This document shows positions 24,709 to 32,602 of a stretch of 64,000 nt of DNA, piece by piece (the stretch's first letter is position 1; the number at the start of each line of letters is the position of its first letter). The position numbers were made by a program, and so were the translations under genes. Source of the DNA: Desulfovibrio piger (GTDB taxonomy: Bacteria; Desulfobacterota; Desulfovibrionia; Desulfovibrionales; Desulfovibrionaceae); the NCBI RefSeq assembly GCF_951793255.1, contig NZ_OX636706.1, positions 2,698,501 to 2,762,500 on the forward strand, written 5' to 3'. Under the pieces are notes generated by a model that saw only the letters and a list, made by a program, of their open reading frames with translations, was not told where the DNA came from and ran no database searches.

Positions 24709-25846
24709 GGTGCGTTTCGGCGGTGGGCCTTTTGAGGATGCCATCGCCCATTTCCGGCGCAAGGTGCGCGTGCCGGTCACGACCTACCGGGACCTGCCCG
24801 CGCAGATGCACGCCAAGGCTTTCATGGTGGCCGGGGCCGCCAATGACGCCCTGCTGGCCGACTTCCAGCAAAGCCTGTTGCAGGCCATGAAACAGGGCAC
24901 CACGCTTGCGGCCTTCCGTGACGACTTTGACCGTATCGTCAAAGCCCACGGCTGGCAGTACCGGGGCGAGCCGGGCTGGCGCAGCGCGGTCATCTTCAAT
25001 ACCAACATGCGCACGGCCCATATGGCCGGGCACTGGAAGCGCATGTGGGAAGATCGCGAGATGCACCCGTACCTGCGCTATGTGCAGGTGCAGCGTCCTA
25101 CCAAGCGCCCGGAGCATGCCGTCTGGCACGGCGTCATCCTGCCCATCGAGGACCCCTTCTGGGACGCCCACTTTCCGCCCAACGGCTGGGGCTGCAAATG
25201 TACGGTGCAGAACGTGAGCAACGCCCGCATGAAAGCCGAGGGCTGGCAGGTCAGCAAGGGCGTGGAGACCTTTCCCGGAGACGTGCCGGAAGAGTGGGCC
25301 TACAATGTGGGCAAGGCGGAGCGGGTGAGTACGGAGCGGGAGTCCGCAGCTTTTCGGCCTTTACCCACGGCGCGTGACTACACCGCCTACGGCAGGCCGG
25401 AGACCATCCCGGCGGATGCTCCCAGGGCTCAGGTAGGAGAAAAGGCGACAACGCGGCAGGGCCTTCTGCAGGCCGTGCGGAAGATGCTGCACGGTGAGGC
25501 CGCCGTCTTCCATGGGCCGGATGGCCTGGCCGTAGGAATCACCGCGCAAAGTCTGGGAAACCATCTTGCCCTTGACCGCGCGGAGTATATCCCCTTCATC
25601 CCGGAAGTGCTGGAAGAGCCTTACGAGATCTGGCTGCTGCCGTATGAAGACGAGAAGACGGGGCGTGTGGAATTGCGGCGCCACTACATCAAGGCCCTTG
25701 CTCTGGACAAGACGCGCTACGGCTGGATGATCGCGGAGTTTCGCAAGGGGGAGCTCTGGAATACGACCTTCATCTTGTCCCGCAGTGAAAAGGAGCTGCG
25801 CAAACGTCGCAAGGGTGTCCTGGCCTGGGCGCGAGCAGAAAAATAA
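24695..25846 (+). CDS. MuF head protein fused to C-terminal PBECR-like nuclease domain
   Basis: A 383-residue protein. Residues about 1-190 are the Mu gpF / SPP1 gp7 minor head domain, with VIFNTNMRTAHMAG, W-H-G, DPFWDAHFPPNGWGCKC as the usual signature. A linker leads to a C-terminal 100-residue domain (FIPEVLEEPYEIWLLPYEDEKTGRVELRRHYIKAL, and a final WNTTFILSRSEKELRKRRKG) resembling PBECR phage nucleases. MuF-toxin fusions are thought to deliver an enzyme with the DNA. GAGGAGG precedes the ATG; it overlaps the portal gene by 14 bases. Confidence 0.8.
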   Translation: MPESEVRFGGGPFEDAIAHFRRKVRVPVTTYRDLPAQMHAKAFMVAGAANDALLADFQQSLLQAMKQGTTLAAFRDDFDRIVKAHGWQYRGEPGWRSAVIFNTNMRTAHMAGHWKRMWEDREMHPYLRYVQVQRPTKRPEHAVWHGVILPIEDPFWDAHFPPNGWGCKCTVQNVSNARMKAEGWQVSKGVETFPGDVPEEWAYNVGKAERVSTERESAAFRPLPTARDYTAYGRPETIPADAPRAQVGEKATTRQGLLQAVRKMLHGEAAVFHGPDGLAVGITAQSLGNHLALDRAEYIPFIPEVLEEPYEIWLLPYEDEKTGRVELRRHYIKALALDKTRYGWMIAEFRKGELWNTTFILSRSEKELRKRRKGVLAWARAEK

Positions 25847-25848
25847 AA

Positions 25849-25921
25849 CCCCTTCGTCCCGCAGAGACAGGGGGCTTTCGCCAGCCTGCGTACGTTTTCT
25901 CATAAGAGAGGGACGAAGGGG
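25849..25921. repeat. 12-bp inverted repeat after the MuF gene
   Basis: CCCCTTCGTCCC (25849-25860) and GGGACGAAGGGG (25910-25921) are perfect inverted copies 49 bases apart. It could be a transcript 3' end or a regulatory fold. The rest of the gap up to 26168 holds no gene I can support. Confidence 0.6.
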
Positions 25922-26168
25922 AGTTCCCCTTTGGGGGGATTCAGAGCTGATACACAGCCTTGAAGACAGGATACGCGTCCGTTGCATCGGATGCAAGAAC
26001 TTTGCAAAAAGGCCAACACGTCAAATTTGCCCTGTGTCGCGTTTTTGTCCCGGCCCGGGCACTTGCCTGCCCTGCCGGGCTTTCGTTCCGTCTGCCCCGT
26101 TTACAGGCGTTTATAAACACATGTTCGCAAGACCGTCTTGCGCCACCTTTCATGCATTCCCTTGCCGC

Positions 26169-26202
26169 AGCCCCGGCCCTGTGCCGGGGCTTTGTGTTTT
26201 TT
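26169..26202 (+). terminator. Intrinsic terminator before the capsid operon
   Basis: GCCCCGG (26170-26176) pairs with CCGGGGC (26184-26190), followed by a T-rich tract to 26202. It ends the packaging transcript immediately upstream of a promoter-like module. Confidence 0.85.
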
Positions 26203-26247
26203 GTGAGAATCCTCACCAGATTTCCCCCGGCATCCTGTGCATGATGT
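26203..26247 (+). promoter_or_regulatory. Late promoter module, copy 1
   Basis: Palindrome GTGAG-AATC-CTCAC (26203-26216), then CAGATTT (26217-26223), 15 bases, and GCATGATGT (26239-26247). The same blocks with the same spacing occur at 38695-38739. CATGAT can serve as a -10; there is no -35, which fits Mor-type activated promoters with the palindrome as activator site. It precedes the protease-capsid operon by 15 bases. Confidence 0.65.
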
Positions 26248-26262
26248 CCAAAGGAGGACAGC

Positions 26263-27501
26263 ATGCAGGACAACAATCATGCTTCAGCCGTTGCGACGCA
26301 GGAAGCTACGGATGAAGACAGCAACGTGTTACATGGCAGGACAGCCCACAAAAACGCTGTCGCTATCCGTAAGCCCGCTGGTGCGGGCAACGGCTACCGC
26401 GCCATCCATATTTTTCGCCCCGGCAGACATACGTCCATGCAGGGGGCAACCATCGACTTTGGCGAGAGCGACCTGATCGCCACGGCCAACGCCTACGACC
26501 CGGCACGGCACGAAGCGCCGCTGGTCATCGGGCATCCCCGGGCCGACGCCCCGGCCTGGGGATGGGTAGGCGGTCTTACGGCGGACGGGGGCGGCCTTTT
26601 TGCCGCCCCCCGCCAGCTGGACCCGGCCTTCGCGGAGATGGTGCGGGCCGGGCGCTTCAAAAAAGTCTCGGCCAGCTTTTACACGCCCGACAGTCCCCAC
26701 AATCCCGTTCCCGGCGTCTATTACCTGCGCCATGTGGGTTTTCTGGGCGCCCAGCCCCCGGCGGTGAAGGGCCTTGCCCCGGTGAACTTTGCCGAGGGCG
26801 ACACGGACGAGGGCTGCGTCAGCTTCGACTTCGCGGAATCGCCGGGCCTGCTGCGCTGGCTGGCGGATCTGTTCCGGGGTCTGCGCGAATACGTCGTTGA
26901 AAAAGACGGCGCGGAGACCGCGGACAGGGCCATCCCCTCGTATGCCGTGAGCGGCCTTCAGGAAATGGCCGCGGCATCCGCGGCCCAGGCGGCCGAGATC
27001 CCCGCTTTTGCGGAAAACCTTCCCCCCAAAAAGGAGCACACCATGCAGAAACAGGAAACGCCCCCGGTGGAAAATGCCGACTTCGCCGAGACCAAGGCCC
27101 GTGCCGACGAGCTGGAACGCAAGGTGGCCTATCTGACCGGCATCGCCCGCAAGGAGCGCGCCAGCCGTGTGGTGGACAAGGCCCTGGCCGACGGCCGCCT
27201 GACGCCCGCCCAGAGCGTGGGCCTTGCGGACTTCATGGCCGGCCTGGACGAAGAAGGAACTTTCGACTTCGCCGAAGACGGCGGCAAGACCACCAGCATG
27301 AGCCCGGCCGCTTTTATGGCCGCGTTCCTGGAGCGCCTGCCCAGACAGGTGGATTTCAGCGAAGCCGCGCCCGGCGGCGAAGAAGCCCCGGATACCTCGT
27401 CCAATGACATTGCCCAGCGCGCCCTTGCCTATTGCGAGGAGATGCGCACCAAGGGCGTCACGGTAAGCATCACCGACGCCGTGGCGCATGTGAGCAAATA
27501 G
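26263..27501 (+). CDS. Phage protease/scaffold (Mu gpI-like)
   Basis: A 412-residue head-maturation protease with a scaffold C-terminus. The recognisable Mu I region starts near residue 45 (YRAIHIFRPGRHTSM, then APLVIGHP and APAWGWV, KKVSASFY). Residues about 7-45 are encoded by a 110-bp repeated element inserted in frame at the 5' end. AAAGGAGG sits 5 bases before the ATG. A second start at 27043 gives the nested scaffold. The protein processes the prohead and is then degraded. Confidence 0.88.
   Translation: MQDNNHASAVATQEATDEDSNVLHGRTAHKNAVAIRKPAGAGNGYRAIHIFRPGRHTSMQGATIDFGESDLIATANAYDPARHEAPLVIGHPRADAPAWGWVGGLTADGGGLFAAPRQLDPAFAEMVRAGRFKKVSASFYTPDSPHNPVPGVYYLRHVGFLGAQPPAVKGLAPVNFAEGDTDEGCVSFDFAESPGLLRWLADLFRGLREYVVEKDGAETADRAIPSYAVSGLQEMAAASAAQAAEIPAFAENLPPKKEHTMQKQETPPVENADFAETKARADELERKVAYLTGIARKERASRVVDKALADGRLTPAQSVGLADFMAGLDEEGTFDFAEDGGKTTSMSPAAFMAAFLERLPRQVDFSEAAPGGEEAPDTSSNDIAQRALAYCEEMRTKGVTVSITDAVAHVSK
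26286..26395 (+). repeat. 110-bp element with 9-bp terminal inverted repeats, copy A
   Basis: Ends AGCCGTTGC and GCAACGGCT. The outer parts are nearly identical to copy B at 33154-33263 (opposite strand), while about 29 central bases differ strongly. An inner hairpin GCCCGC-TGGT-GCGGGC is present. Homology with copy B extends 7 bases beyond the left repeat. It is MITE-like, and here it is read as part of the protease N-terminus. Confidence 0.8.
27043..27501 (+). CDS. Scaffold protein nested in the protease gene (Mu gpZ-like)
   Basis: An in-frame internal ATG at 27043 is preceded by AAGGAG with 7-base spacing, right after a Pro-rich linker (NLPPKKE). The 152-residue product is a charged helical scaffold (AETKARADELERKVAYL). 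Mu and lambda make the scaffold the same way, from an internal start in the protease gene. Confidence 0.7.
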   Translation: MQKQETPPVENADFAETKARADELERKVAYLTGIARKERASRVVDKALADGRLTPAQSVGLADFMAGLDEEGTFDFAEDGGKTTSMSPAAFMAAFLERLPRQVDFSEAAPGGEEAPDTSSNDIAQRALAYCEEMRTKGVTVSITDAVAHVSK

Positions 27502-27510
27502 GAGACCGCC

Positions 27511-27885
27511 ATGCCCAGGACCGATCTTTACGTCAATCTTTCCATCACCGGCGAGCTGGCCCCTTTCCGCATCGTGGCCCACGACGGCAGCGGCGGCTAC
27601 AAACAGGCCAAGGCCGCCACGGAGGCGTTTGTCGGCACGGCCGACGAGCTGGGCAAGCAGCCCAACGGCGGGGCCGATGTGGCCATGAGCGACCAGCCGG
27701 AAGTGGAAGCCGGCGGCGCCATTGCCGCGGGCGATCCCCTGACCAGCGATGCCCAGGGCCGCGCCGTCAAGGCCACGGCGGCCGGAAACCGCATCATCGG
27801 CTTTGCCTGCAAAGCCGCCACCGATGCCGGAGAGATCATCGACTACCAGTTCGCGCCCGGCTTCCTGGCCACGGCAGGCGCGTAA
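27511..27885 (+). CDS. Capsid decoration/cement protein (DUF2190 type)
   Basis: A 124-residue beta-rich, alanine-rich protein lying between protease and major capsid genes, the place of DUF2190 or Mu-type decoration proteins. The motif GGAIAAGDPLTSDAQGRAVKA followed by IIGFAC is typical. It should coat and stabilise the expanded head. Confidence 0.8.
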   Translation: MPRTDLYVNLSITGELAPFRIVAHDGSGGYKQAKAATEAFVGTADELGKQPNGGADVAMSDQPEVEAGGAIAAGDPLTSDAQGRAVKATAAGNRIIGFACKAATDAGEIIDYQFAPGFLATAGA

Positions 27886-27900
27886 TAAGGAGAGAGCATC

Positions 27901-28842
27901 ATGGCAACGACCACACCCTTTGCCACCAATCCCCAACTGACGGCCATTGCCCTGGCCTACATGAACCAGCCCTCGGACTATGTGGCGGATCACGTCATGC
28001 CCAGGGTCAAGGCCATCGGCAAAAAAGAGTTCCAGTACAGCATCTACGGTCTGGAATCCTTTGCCGCGCCCGACAGCCGCGTGGGACGCAAGGGCCGTCC
28101 CAACGAGGTCAGCCTGTCCAGCAGCCTGGCCACGGCGGCCATCGAAGATTACGGACTGGAAGACCCCATCCCGCAGGATGACATCGACCAGGGCCGCAAG
28201 GACGGTCGGGACATTGCCGGTGAATCCACGGAGTATCTGCTCTCCCTGGTCAAACTGGACCGCGAACTGCGCGTGGCGCGCCTCGTGCAGGACAAAAACA
28301 ACTATGCCGCGGCTTGCGTGAAGGAGCTCGGCTCCGGAGCGGGCATTGACGTTGCCACGGTGGACGCCGAAGCGGTCATCGCCGAGATGCTGGAAAAGCC
28401 CTTCATGCGGCCCAACATCGGCGTCATGAGCCAGAAGGTCTGGGACAGGCTTTCCCGTAACCCGCTGCTCATCAAGGCCATCAAGGGCGAGCTGGTGGGC
28501 AAGAAGCTGACCACGGCCGAGTTTTGCAGCTATTTCGAGCTGGAGCAGCTCTACATCGGCAAGGCCCGCGTCACCCGGCAGGTCAAGGGCAAGACGCCTG
28601 TCCCCGAGCGTGTCTGGGGCACGGGCATGGCTTTCCATTACCGCGACATGACCGCCAGCGAGCAGCGCGGCGTCACCTGGGGCCTGACCGTGCCCTATGG
28701 CCAGCCCTTTGCCGGGAGCCGCACGGACCCCGATATCGGCCTGCGCGGCGGCATTCGCATCCGGGCGGGCGAAAGCCTCAAGGAACTGGTGCTGGCCAAG
28801 GATGCGGGCTGCCTCATCACCGGGGCCATCGCCGCGAGCTAG
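27901..28842 (+). CDS. Major capsid protein
   Basis: A 313-residue HK97-fold capsid protein by position and sequence: N-terminal NPQLTAIALAYMNQPSDYVADHVMPR, then an extended charged arm (EDYGLEDPIPQDDIDQGR) and a C-terminal RVTWGLTVPYGQ-like region. AAGGAGAGAGC lies before the ATG. It is the main head subunit, acted on by the protease and scaffold encoded upstream. Confidence 0.88.
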   Translation: MATTTPFATNPQLTAIALAYMNQPSDYVADHVMPRVKAIGKKEFQYSIYGLESFAAPDSRVGRKGRPNEVSLSSSLATAAIEDYGLEDPIPQDDIDQGRKDGRDIAGESTEYLLSLVKLDRELRVARLVQDKNNYAAACVKELGSGAGIDVATVDAEAVIAEMLEKPFMRPNIGVMSQKVWDRLSRNPLLIKAIKGELVGKKLTTAEFCSYFELEQLYIGKARVTRQVKGKTPVPERVWGTGMAFHYRDMTASEQRGVTWGLTVPYGQPFAGSRTDPDIGLRGGIRIRAGESLKELVLAKDAGCLITGAIAAS

Positions 28843-28850
28843 GGGCCGTC

Positions 28851-29273
28851 ATGTATGCCACCCCGGAAGATATCCAGGCCCGCTACAAGGAAGTCTATAT
28901 CATGCTGGCGGGCAAGGACGCGGAAGGCAGGCCGGACTCGGCCGCTGTGGAACAGGCCCTGGCCGAAGCCGCCAGCGAGATAGACGCCATCCTGGGGACG
29001 CGCTTTGCCGTGCCGGTAACACCGGCTCCGCCTGTGCTGCGCCGCATCGCCGTGGATCTGGCCGTGGGGGCCTTGCCCCGCACCGGCGCCACGGAAGCCA
29101 GCATGTACGAGCGCCGTGCCCGTGAAGCGCGGGAGCTTTTGAACAAGCTGGCCGCGGGCGAGGCCAGCCTGGGGCCGGGCTATGACCCGGCCCCGGCGGG
29201 CAGCGGCGGCACGGGACGCATCGGTTATGTCGTGCGTCCGTCCGACTTCCGCCGCCGTCTGGAGGACTACTGA
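28851..29273 (+). CDS. DUF1320 head-tail connector protein (Mu gp36-like)
   Basis: A 140-residue protein with the DUF1320 pattern: YATPEDIQARY at the N-terminus, ALAEAASEIDAILGTRFAVPV, and VLRRIAVDLAVGAL. Such proteins form a ring below the portal. The ATG is 9 bases after the capsid stop and the stop overlaps the next start. Confidence 0.85.
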   Translation: MYATPEDIQARYKEVYIMLAGKDAEGRPDSAAVEQALAEAASEIDAILGTRFAVPVTPAPPVLRRIAVDLAVGALPRTGATEASMYERRAREARELLNKLAAGEASLGPGYDPAPAGSGGTGRIGYVVRPSDFRRRLEDY

Positions 29274-29782
29274 TGGCCGGAGCCACCCTGGAGTTTCGTT
29301 TTCAGGATGAGGAAGTGCGGGCCATGGCCCGGCGCTTTCGGGAGCAGCTTGCCCGGGTGCGCTTCAAGCCTCTGCTGACCTCCATCGGCAACGAGCTGAT
29401 CACGTCCGTGTCCCGCCGCTTCGAGACGGGTACGGCACCGGACGGCTCCCGCTGGCCGGAATCCCTGCGGGTCAAAATGACCGGCGGCCTGACACTCGTT
29501 GAAAACCACCGTCTGTGGGACTCCATCTCCGATACGGGGGCACAGGTATCCAGCCGCAGTGTGGAGATAGGCACCAACGTGGAATATGCCGCCATCCACC
29601 AGTTTGGCGGCGTCATCCGGGCACGTCGGGCAAAAGCGCTCCGTGTTCCCGGCATCGGCTTCCGCAAGTCCGTCACCATCCCGGCCCGGCCGTATCTGGG
29701 CCTTTCCGATACCGACGAGCGCGTCATCCAGGACCTCACCGAGGACTGGCTGCGCAAGAAACTGGCAAAAATGCGCCCGTAG
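29273..29782 (+). CDS. Phage virion morphogenesis protein (Mu gpG-like)
   Basis: A 169-residue protein of the tail completion/virion morphogenesis group: RRFETGTAPDGSRWPESL near residue 55, IGTNVEYAAIHQFGG (about 100-115) and a PARPYLGLSDTDE end. It is needed for joining heads and tails. Confidence 0.85.
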   Translation: MAGATLEFRFQDEEVRAMARRFREQLARVRFKPLLTSIGNELITSVSRRFETGTAPDGSRWPESLRVKMTGGLTLVENHRLWDSISDTGAQVSSRSVEIGTNVEYAAIHQFGGVIRARRAKALRVPGIGFRKSVTIPARPYLGLSDTDERVIQDLTEDWLRKKLAKMRP

Positions 29783-29795
29783 CGCGGAGACGATC

Positions 29796-30350
29796 ATGCT
29801 TGACAAATACCGGGCCGCCATCGCGGCCCATTTGAGAGAACATCTGCCGCCCTCCGTCACGGTCTGCGAGCTGGGCAACTCCCTGGATGACACGGAGCTC
29901 CAGCGTCTGTGTCTGGCCGCTCCCGGTGTGGGCGTGGAGATCATCGGGGCCGATGGCGTGGAGCTCAAGGGCCGCAGCCCCTATGTGACCGTCAACGTGG
30001 GTGTGTCCGTGGTGGCAGGCCCGGGGCGTGACGGCCAGCCTGCGGACAGCGCGGTGCTGGTGCTGGCCGCTCTGGTGGCCGGTGTCATCGCGGATCAGCG
30101 CTTCGGCCTGGACTGCATGCGTCCGGAGAGCGTGCGGGCCACCAACATCACCAGCGGCGACCAGGCCACCAACAACGTGGCCCTGTGGACCGTCACCTGG
30201 AAACAGGCCGTGGATGTCTCCAATGTCATCACCTGGCCGGAGCTAGACGACTTTTTGCGCTGCTATACGCGCGAGAAGAAGGACGGCCCCGTGACCATCG
30301 AAACGCATCTTCCCGGCGCATCCGCCGGAAAGGAGAACACGCATGTGTAA
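29796..30350 (+). CDS. Mu gp37-like protein (DUF1834), tail terminator candidate
   Basis: A 184-residue protein with the DUF1834 layout: an N-terminal helix (YRAAIAAHLREHL), beta strands (SPYVTVNVGVSVV) and a terminal TVTWKQAVDVSNVITWPELDDFLRCYTREK. It likely caps the tail tube at the head end. The stop overlaps the DUF2635 start. Confidence 0.8.
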   Translation: MLDKYRAAIAAHLREHLPPSVTVCELGNSLDDTELQRLCLAAPGVGVEIIGADGVELKGRSPYVTVNVGVSVVAGPGRDGQPADSAVLVLAALVAGVIADQRFGLDCMRPESVRATNITSGDQATNNVALWTVTWKQAVDVSNVITWPELDDFLRCYTREKKDGPVTIETHLPGASAGKENTHV

Positions 30351-30528
30351 GCGCATCACCCCGCGTACGGGGCTGGTGGTACGGCGTCCCGATACGGGCG
30401 AGATCCTGCCGCCCGACGGGGCCGTGATCCCCTTGGGGCCGCACCGTGCCTACTGGCTGCGCCGCCGGAAGGACGGCGATGTGAGCATCACGGACCCGGC
30501 AACCCCTGAGAGCGAGGAGGTGGACTAA
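30343..30528 (+). CDS. DUF2635 family protein (Mu gp38-like)
   Basis: A 61-residue small protein: ITPRTGLVVRRPDTGEILPPDGAVIPL followed by AYWLRRRKDGDV. This is the DUF2635 signature. It sits between the gp37-like and tail sheath genes in all Mu-like maps and overlaps the sheath start by one base. Confidence 0.85.
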   Translation: MCKRITPRTGLVVRRPDTGEILPPDGAVIPLGPHRAYWLRRRKDGDVSITDPATPESEEVD

Positions 30529-32003
30529 TGGCTGTCTCGTTCAATGCCATCCCCGCGGATATCCGCGTGCCGCTCACCTATATCGAGTTCGACAACTCCG
30601 GAGCCGTGTCCGGCACGCCGGTCATGGAGTGGCGCGTCCTGCTGCTGGGACAGGCCGAAGCCGACTGCGCGGGCGAGCTGCTCAAACCCGTGCTGATGAA
30701 CACCGCGGACCAGGCGGCCCGCCTGTGGGGCCGGGGCAGCCAGATCGCGGACATGGTGCGCCATGCCAAGCGCAACAGCACCATGCTGGAGATCTGGGCC
30801 ATGGCCGTGCCGGACGATAACTCCGCCGTGGCCGCTACCGGCGAAGTGACCCTGTCCGGCAAATGTACGGCCACGGGCGTGCTGTGCCTTTATGTGGGCG
30901 GCAGGCGCGTGCGTGTGCAGGCCGTAGGCGGTGAAGAGCTGGCCGCCACCGTGGCCCGTGTGGTGCAGGCCGTCAATGCCGACGGCGAGTTGCCCGTCAC
31001 CGCCGCGGTCAAGGAAGCCTCGCCCGGTGTGCTGACCCTGACCTGCAAATGGAAGGGCGCCACGGGCAACGACATCGACCTGGCCGTCAACCTGTCCACG
31101 GACGACAGCTTCCCTGCGGGCCTTACCGCTTCCTGCGGCAAAATGGCCTCGGGCACGGCTGACCCGGACATGGAAAACATCATCACCGCCATGGGCGATA
31201 CCTGGTGGAAGGCGCTGGTGCTGCCCTGGAACCAGAAGGACGGCCGTGTGCTGCTGGAAGAATGGCTGGACGCGCAGTTCGGCCCCCTGCGCCAGCAGGA
31301 ATGCCAGGCTTTTCTGGCCTATCGCGGCACCCTGTCCGAGACCTCCACCTACGGCAATGCCGGGAACTCGCAGCTGGTGAGCTGCATGGGCATCGGCTCC
31401 ATCCCCACCTCGCCCTGGAACGTGGCTGCCGCCTATGCCCTGCAGGCCGCGACCTCGCTGGCCAATGACCCGGCGCGGCCCCTGCAGACCCTGGAGCTTG
31501 TGGGCGTCATGGCGCCGCCCCGGGAAAAACGCTGGAGCATGGAAGAGCGCAATATCCTGCTCTATGACGGCATCGCCACCTATCGCATCGCCAGCGACGA
31601 TACGGTGCAGATCGAGCGCGAAGTGACCATGTACCAGACCAATGCCTGGGGCTCGCCCGATCCCTCGTATCTTGACGTGCAGACCGTGGCCACCCTGGGC
31701 TACTGGCGCTATGCCGTCAACGCCCGCATCCAGCAGAAGTTCCCGCGCCACAAGCTGGCTGACGACGGTACGGCCTACGGGCCGGGCAATGCCGTGGTCA
31801 CGCCCTCGGTCATCCGGGCGGAACTCATCGCCCTGATGCGCGAGCTGGAAGAAAAGGGCCTGGTGGAGAACGTGGAGACCTTCAAGGAACAGCTCATCGT
31901 GGAACGCAATGCGGACGACCGCAACCGCGTGGACGTGCTGGCCCCGCCGGATCTGGTCAACCAGTTCCGCATCTTCGCCTGCCTGACCCGCTTTGTCCTG
32001 TAA
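30528..32003 (+). CDS. Contractile tail sheath protein (Mu gpL-like)
   Basis: A 491-residue sheath subunit of a myovirus-type tail. Features are an N-terminal IPLTYIEFDNS region, a central GATGNDIDLAVNL beta domain, AYRGTLSETSTYGNAGNSQLVSC, and the C-terminal REVTMYQTN and LRYAVN-like segment. It contracts around the tube to drive DNA injection. It confirms that the phage is a myovirus. Confidence 0.92.
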   Translation: MAVSFNAIPADIRVPLTYIEFDNSGAVSGTPVMEWRVLLLGQAEADCAGELLKPVLMNTADQAARLWGRGSQIADMVRHAKRNSTMLEIWAMAVPDDNSAVAATGEVTLSGKCTATGVLCLYVGGRRVRVQAVGGEELAATVARVVQAVNADGELPVTAAVKEASPGVLTLTCKWKGATGNDIDLAVNLSTDDSFPAGLTASCGKMASGTADPDMENIITAMGDTWWKALVLPWNQKDGRVLLEEWLDAQFGPLRQQECQAFLAYRGTLSETSTYGNAGNSQLVSCMGIGSIPTSPWNVAAAYALQAATSLANDPARPLQTLELVGVMAPPREKRWSMEERNILLYDGIATYRIASDDTVQIEREVTMYQTNAWGSPDPSYLDVQTVATLGYWRYAVNARIQQKFPRHKLADDGTAYGPGNAVVTPSVIRAELIALMRELEEKGLVENVETFKEQLIVERNADDRNRVDVLAPPDLVNQFRIFACLTRFVL

Positions 32004-32015
32004 GGAGGGACGCAT

Positions 32016-32240
32016 ATGACCGTCAAAGAACTTATGGAAAAACTGGCCGGACTGCCGCCGGACATGCCCGTCATGTACGACGACAAGACAACCTTCGGCC
32101 TTGATCTGGCCGCGGTTTCCGAGGTGTGTATCGGGCTGGATGACGAAAATCTGGAAGTGCTCGTCATTCACGCCGAGGGCGGCCATCCCGGCGCCACCCT
32201 GGACGAGATCGACCGGCGTGAAGCCGGGGGAAAGGAGTAA
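32016..32240 (+). CDS. Small hypothetical phage protein
   Basis: A 74-residue acidic protein (MTVKELMEKLAGLPPDMPVMYDD) of a type often seen in phages but without assigned role. AAGGAGGG lies upstream and the next gene follows after 3 bases. Its place between sheath and tube suggests late expression. Confidence 0.65.
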   Translation: MTVKELMEKLAGLPPDMPVMYDDKTTFGLDLAAVSEVCIGLDDENLEVLVIHAEGGHPGATLDEIDRREAGGKE

Positions 32241-32243
32241 GCC

Positions 32244-32600
32244 ATGCCGCAGATCACAGGCAAGGCCGTCATCCGTGTGGACGGCGAGGAATGGCGCACC
32301 GAGGACGGCGCCAAGCTGAACCCCGGCGGCGTCACGCGCGAGGCCAAGGTGGGCGGCGGCAAAGTGCATGGTTTTGCCGAAAAGACCAAGGAACCGGAAC
32401 TGGAGTGTGCCGTCTATCACACCCGGGATACGGACCTGACGGCCATCAATGCCATCAGGGACGCCACCGTGGTCTATGAATCCGATACCGGAGACCGGTA
32501 CGTCCTGCGCAGCGCCTTTGTGACCGAACAGGGTGAACTGGACGCGGAAAACGGCACCATCAACGTCAAATTCAGCGCCATCTCGTGCGAAAGGATCTAG
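32244..32600 (+). CDS. Tail tube protein (Mu gpM-like)
   Basis: A 118-residue tube subunit: ITGKAVIRVDGEEWRTEDGAKLNPGG at the start, then PELECAVYHTRDTDLTAINAIRD and ending in a GTINVKFSAISCERI strand. It forms the inner tube surrounded by the sheath. Confidence 0.88.
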   Translation: MPQITGKAVIRVDGEEWRTEDGAKLNPGGVTREAKVGGGKVHGFAEKTKEPELECAVYHTRDTDLTAINAIRDATVVYESDTGDRYVLRSAFVTEQGELDAENGTINVKFSAISCERI

Positions 32601-32602
32601 CC

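Noticed and set aside
25950..26160. Cys-rich frame that resembles a second com gene
   Set aside because: Cysteine spacing does not form a clear finger, there is no start with ribosome site, and the frame runs into the protease gene region.
26329..28638. 769-residue open frame on the minus strand
   Set aside because: Antisense to protease, decoration and capsid genes; His/Gly-rich composition typical of a shadow frame.
30525..32420. 631-residue open frame on the minus strand
   Set aside because: Antisense to the tail sheath and tube genes.
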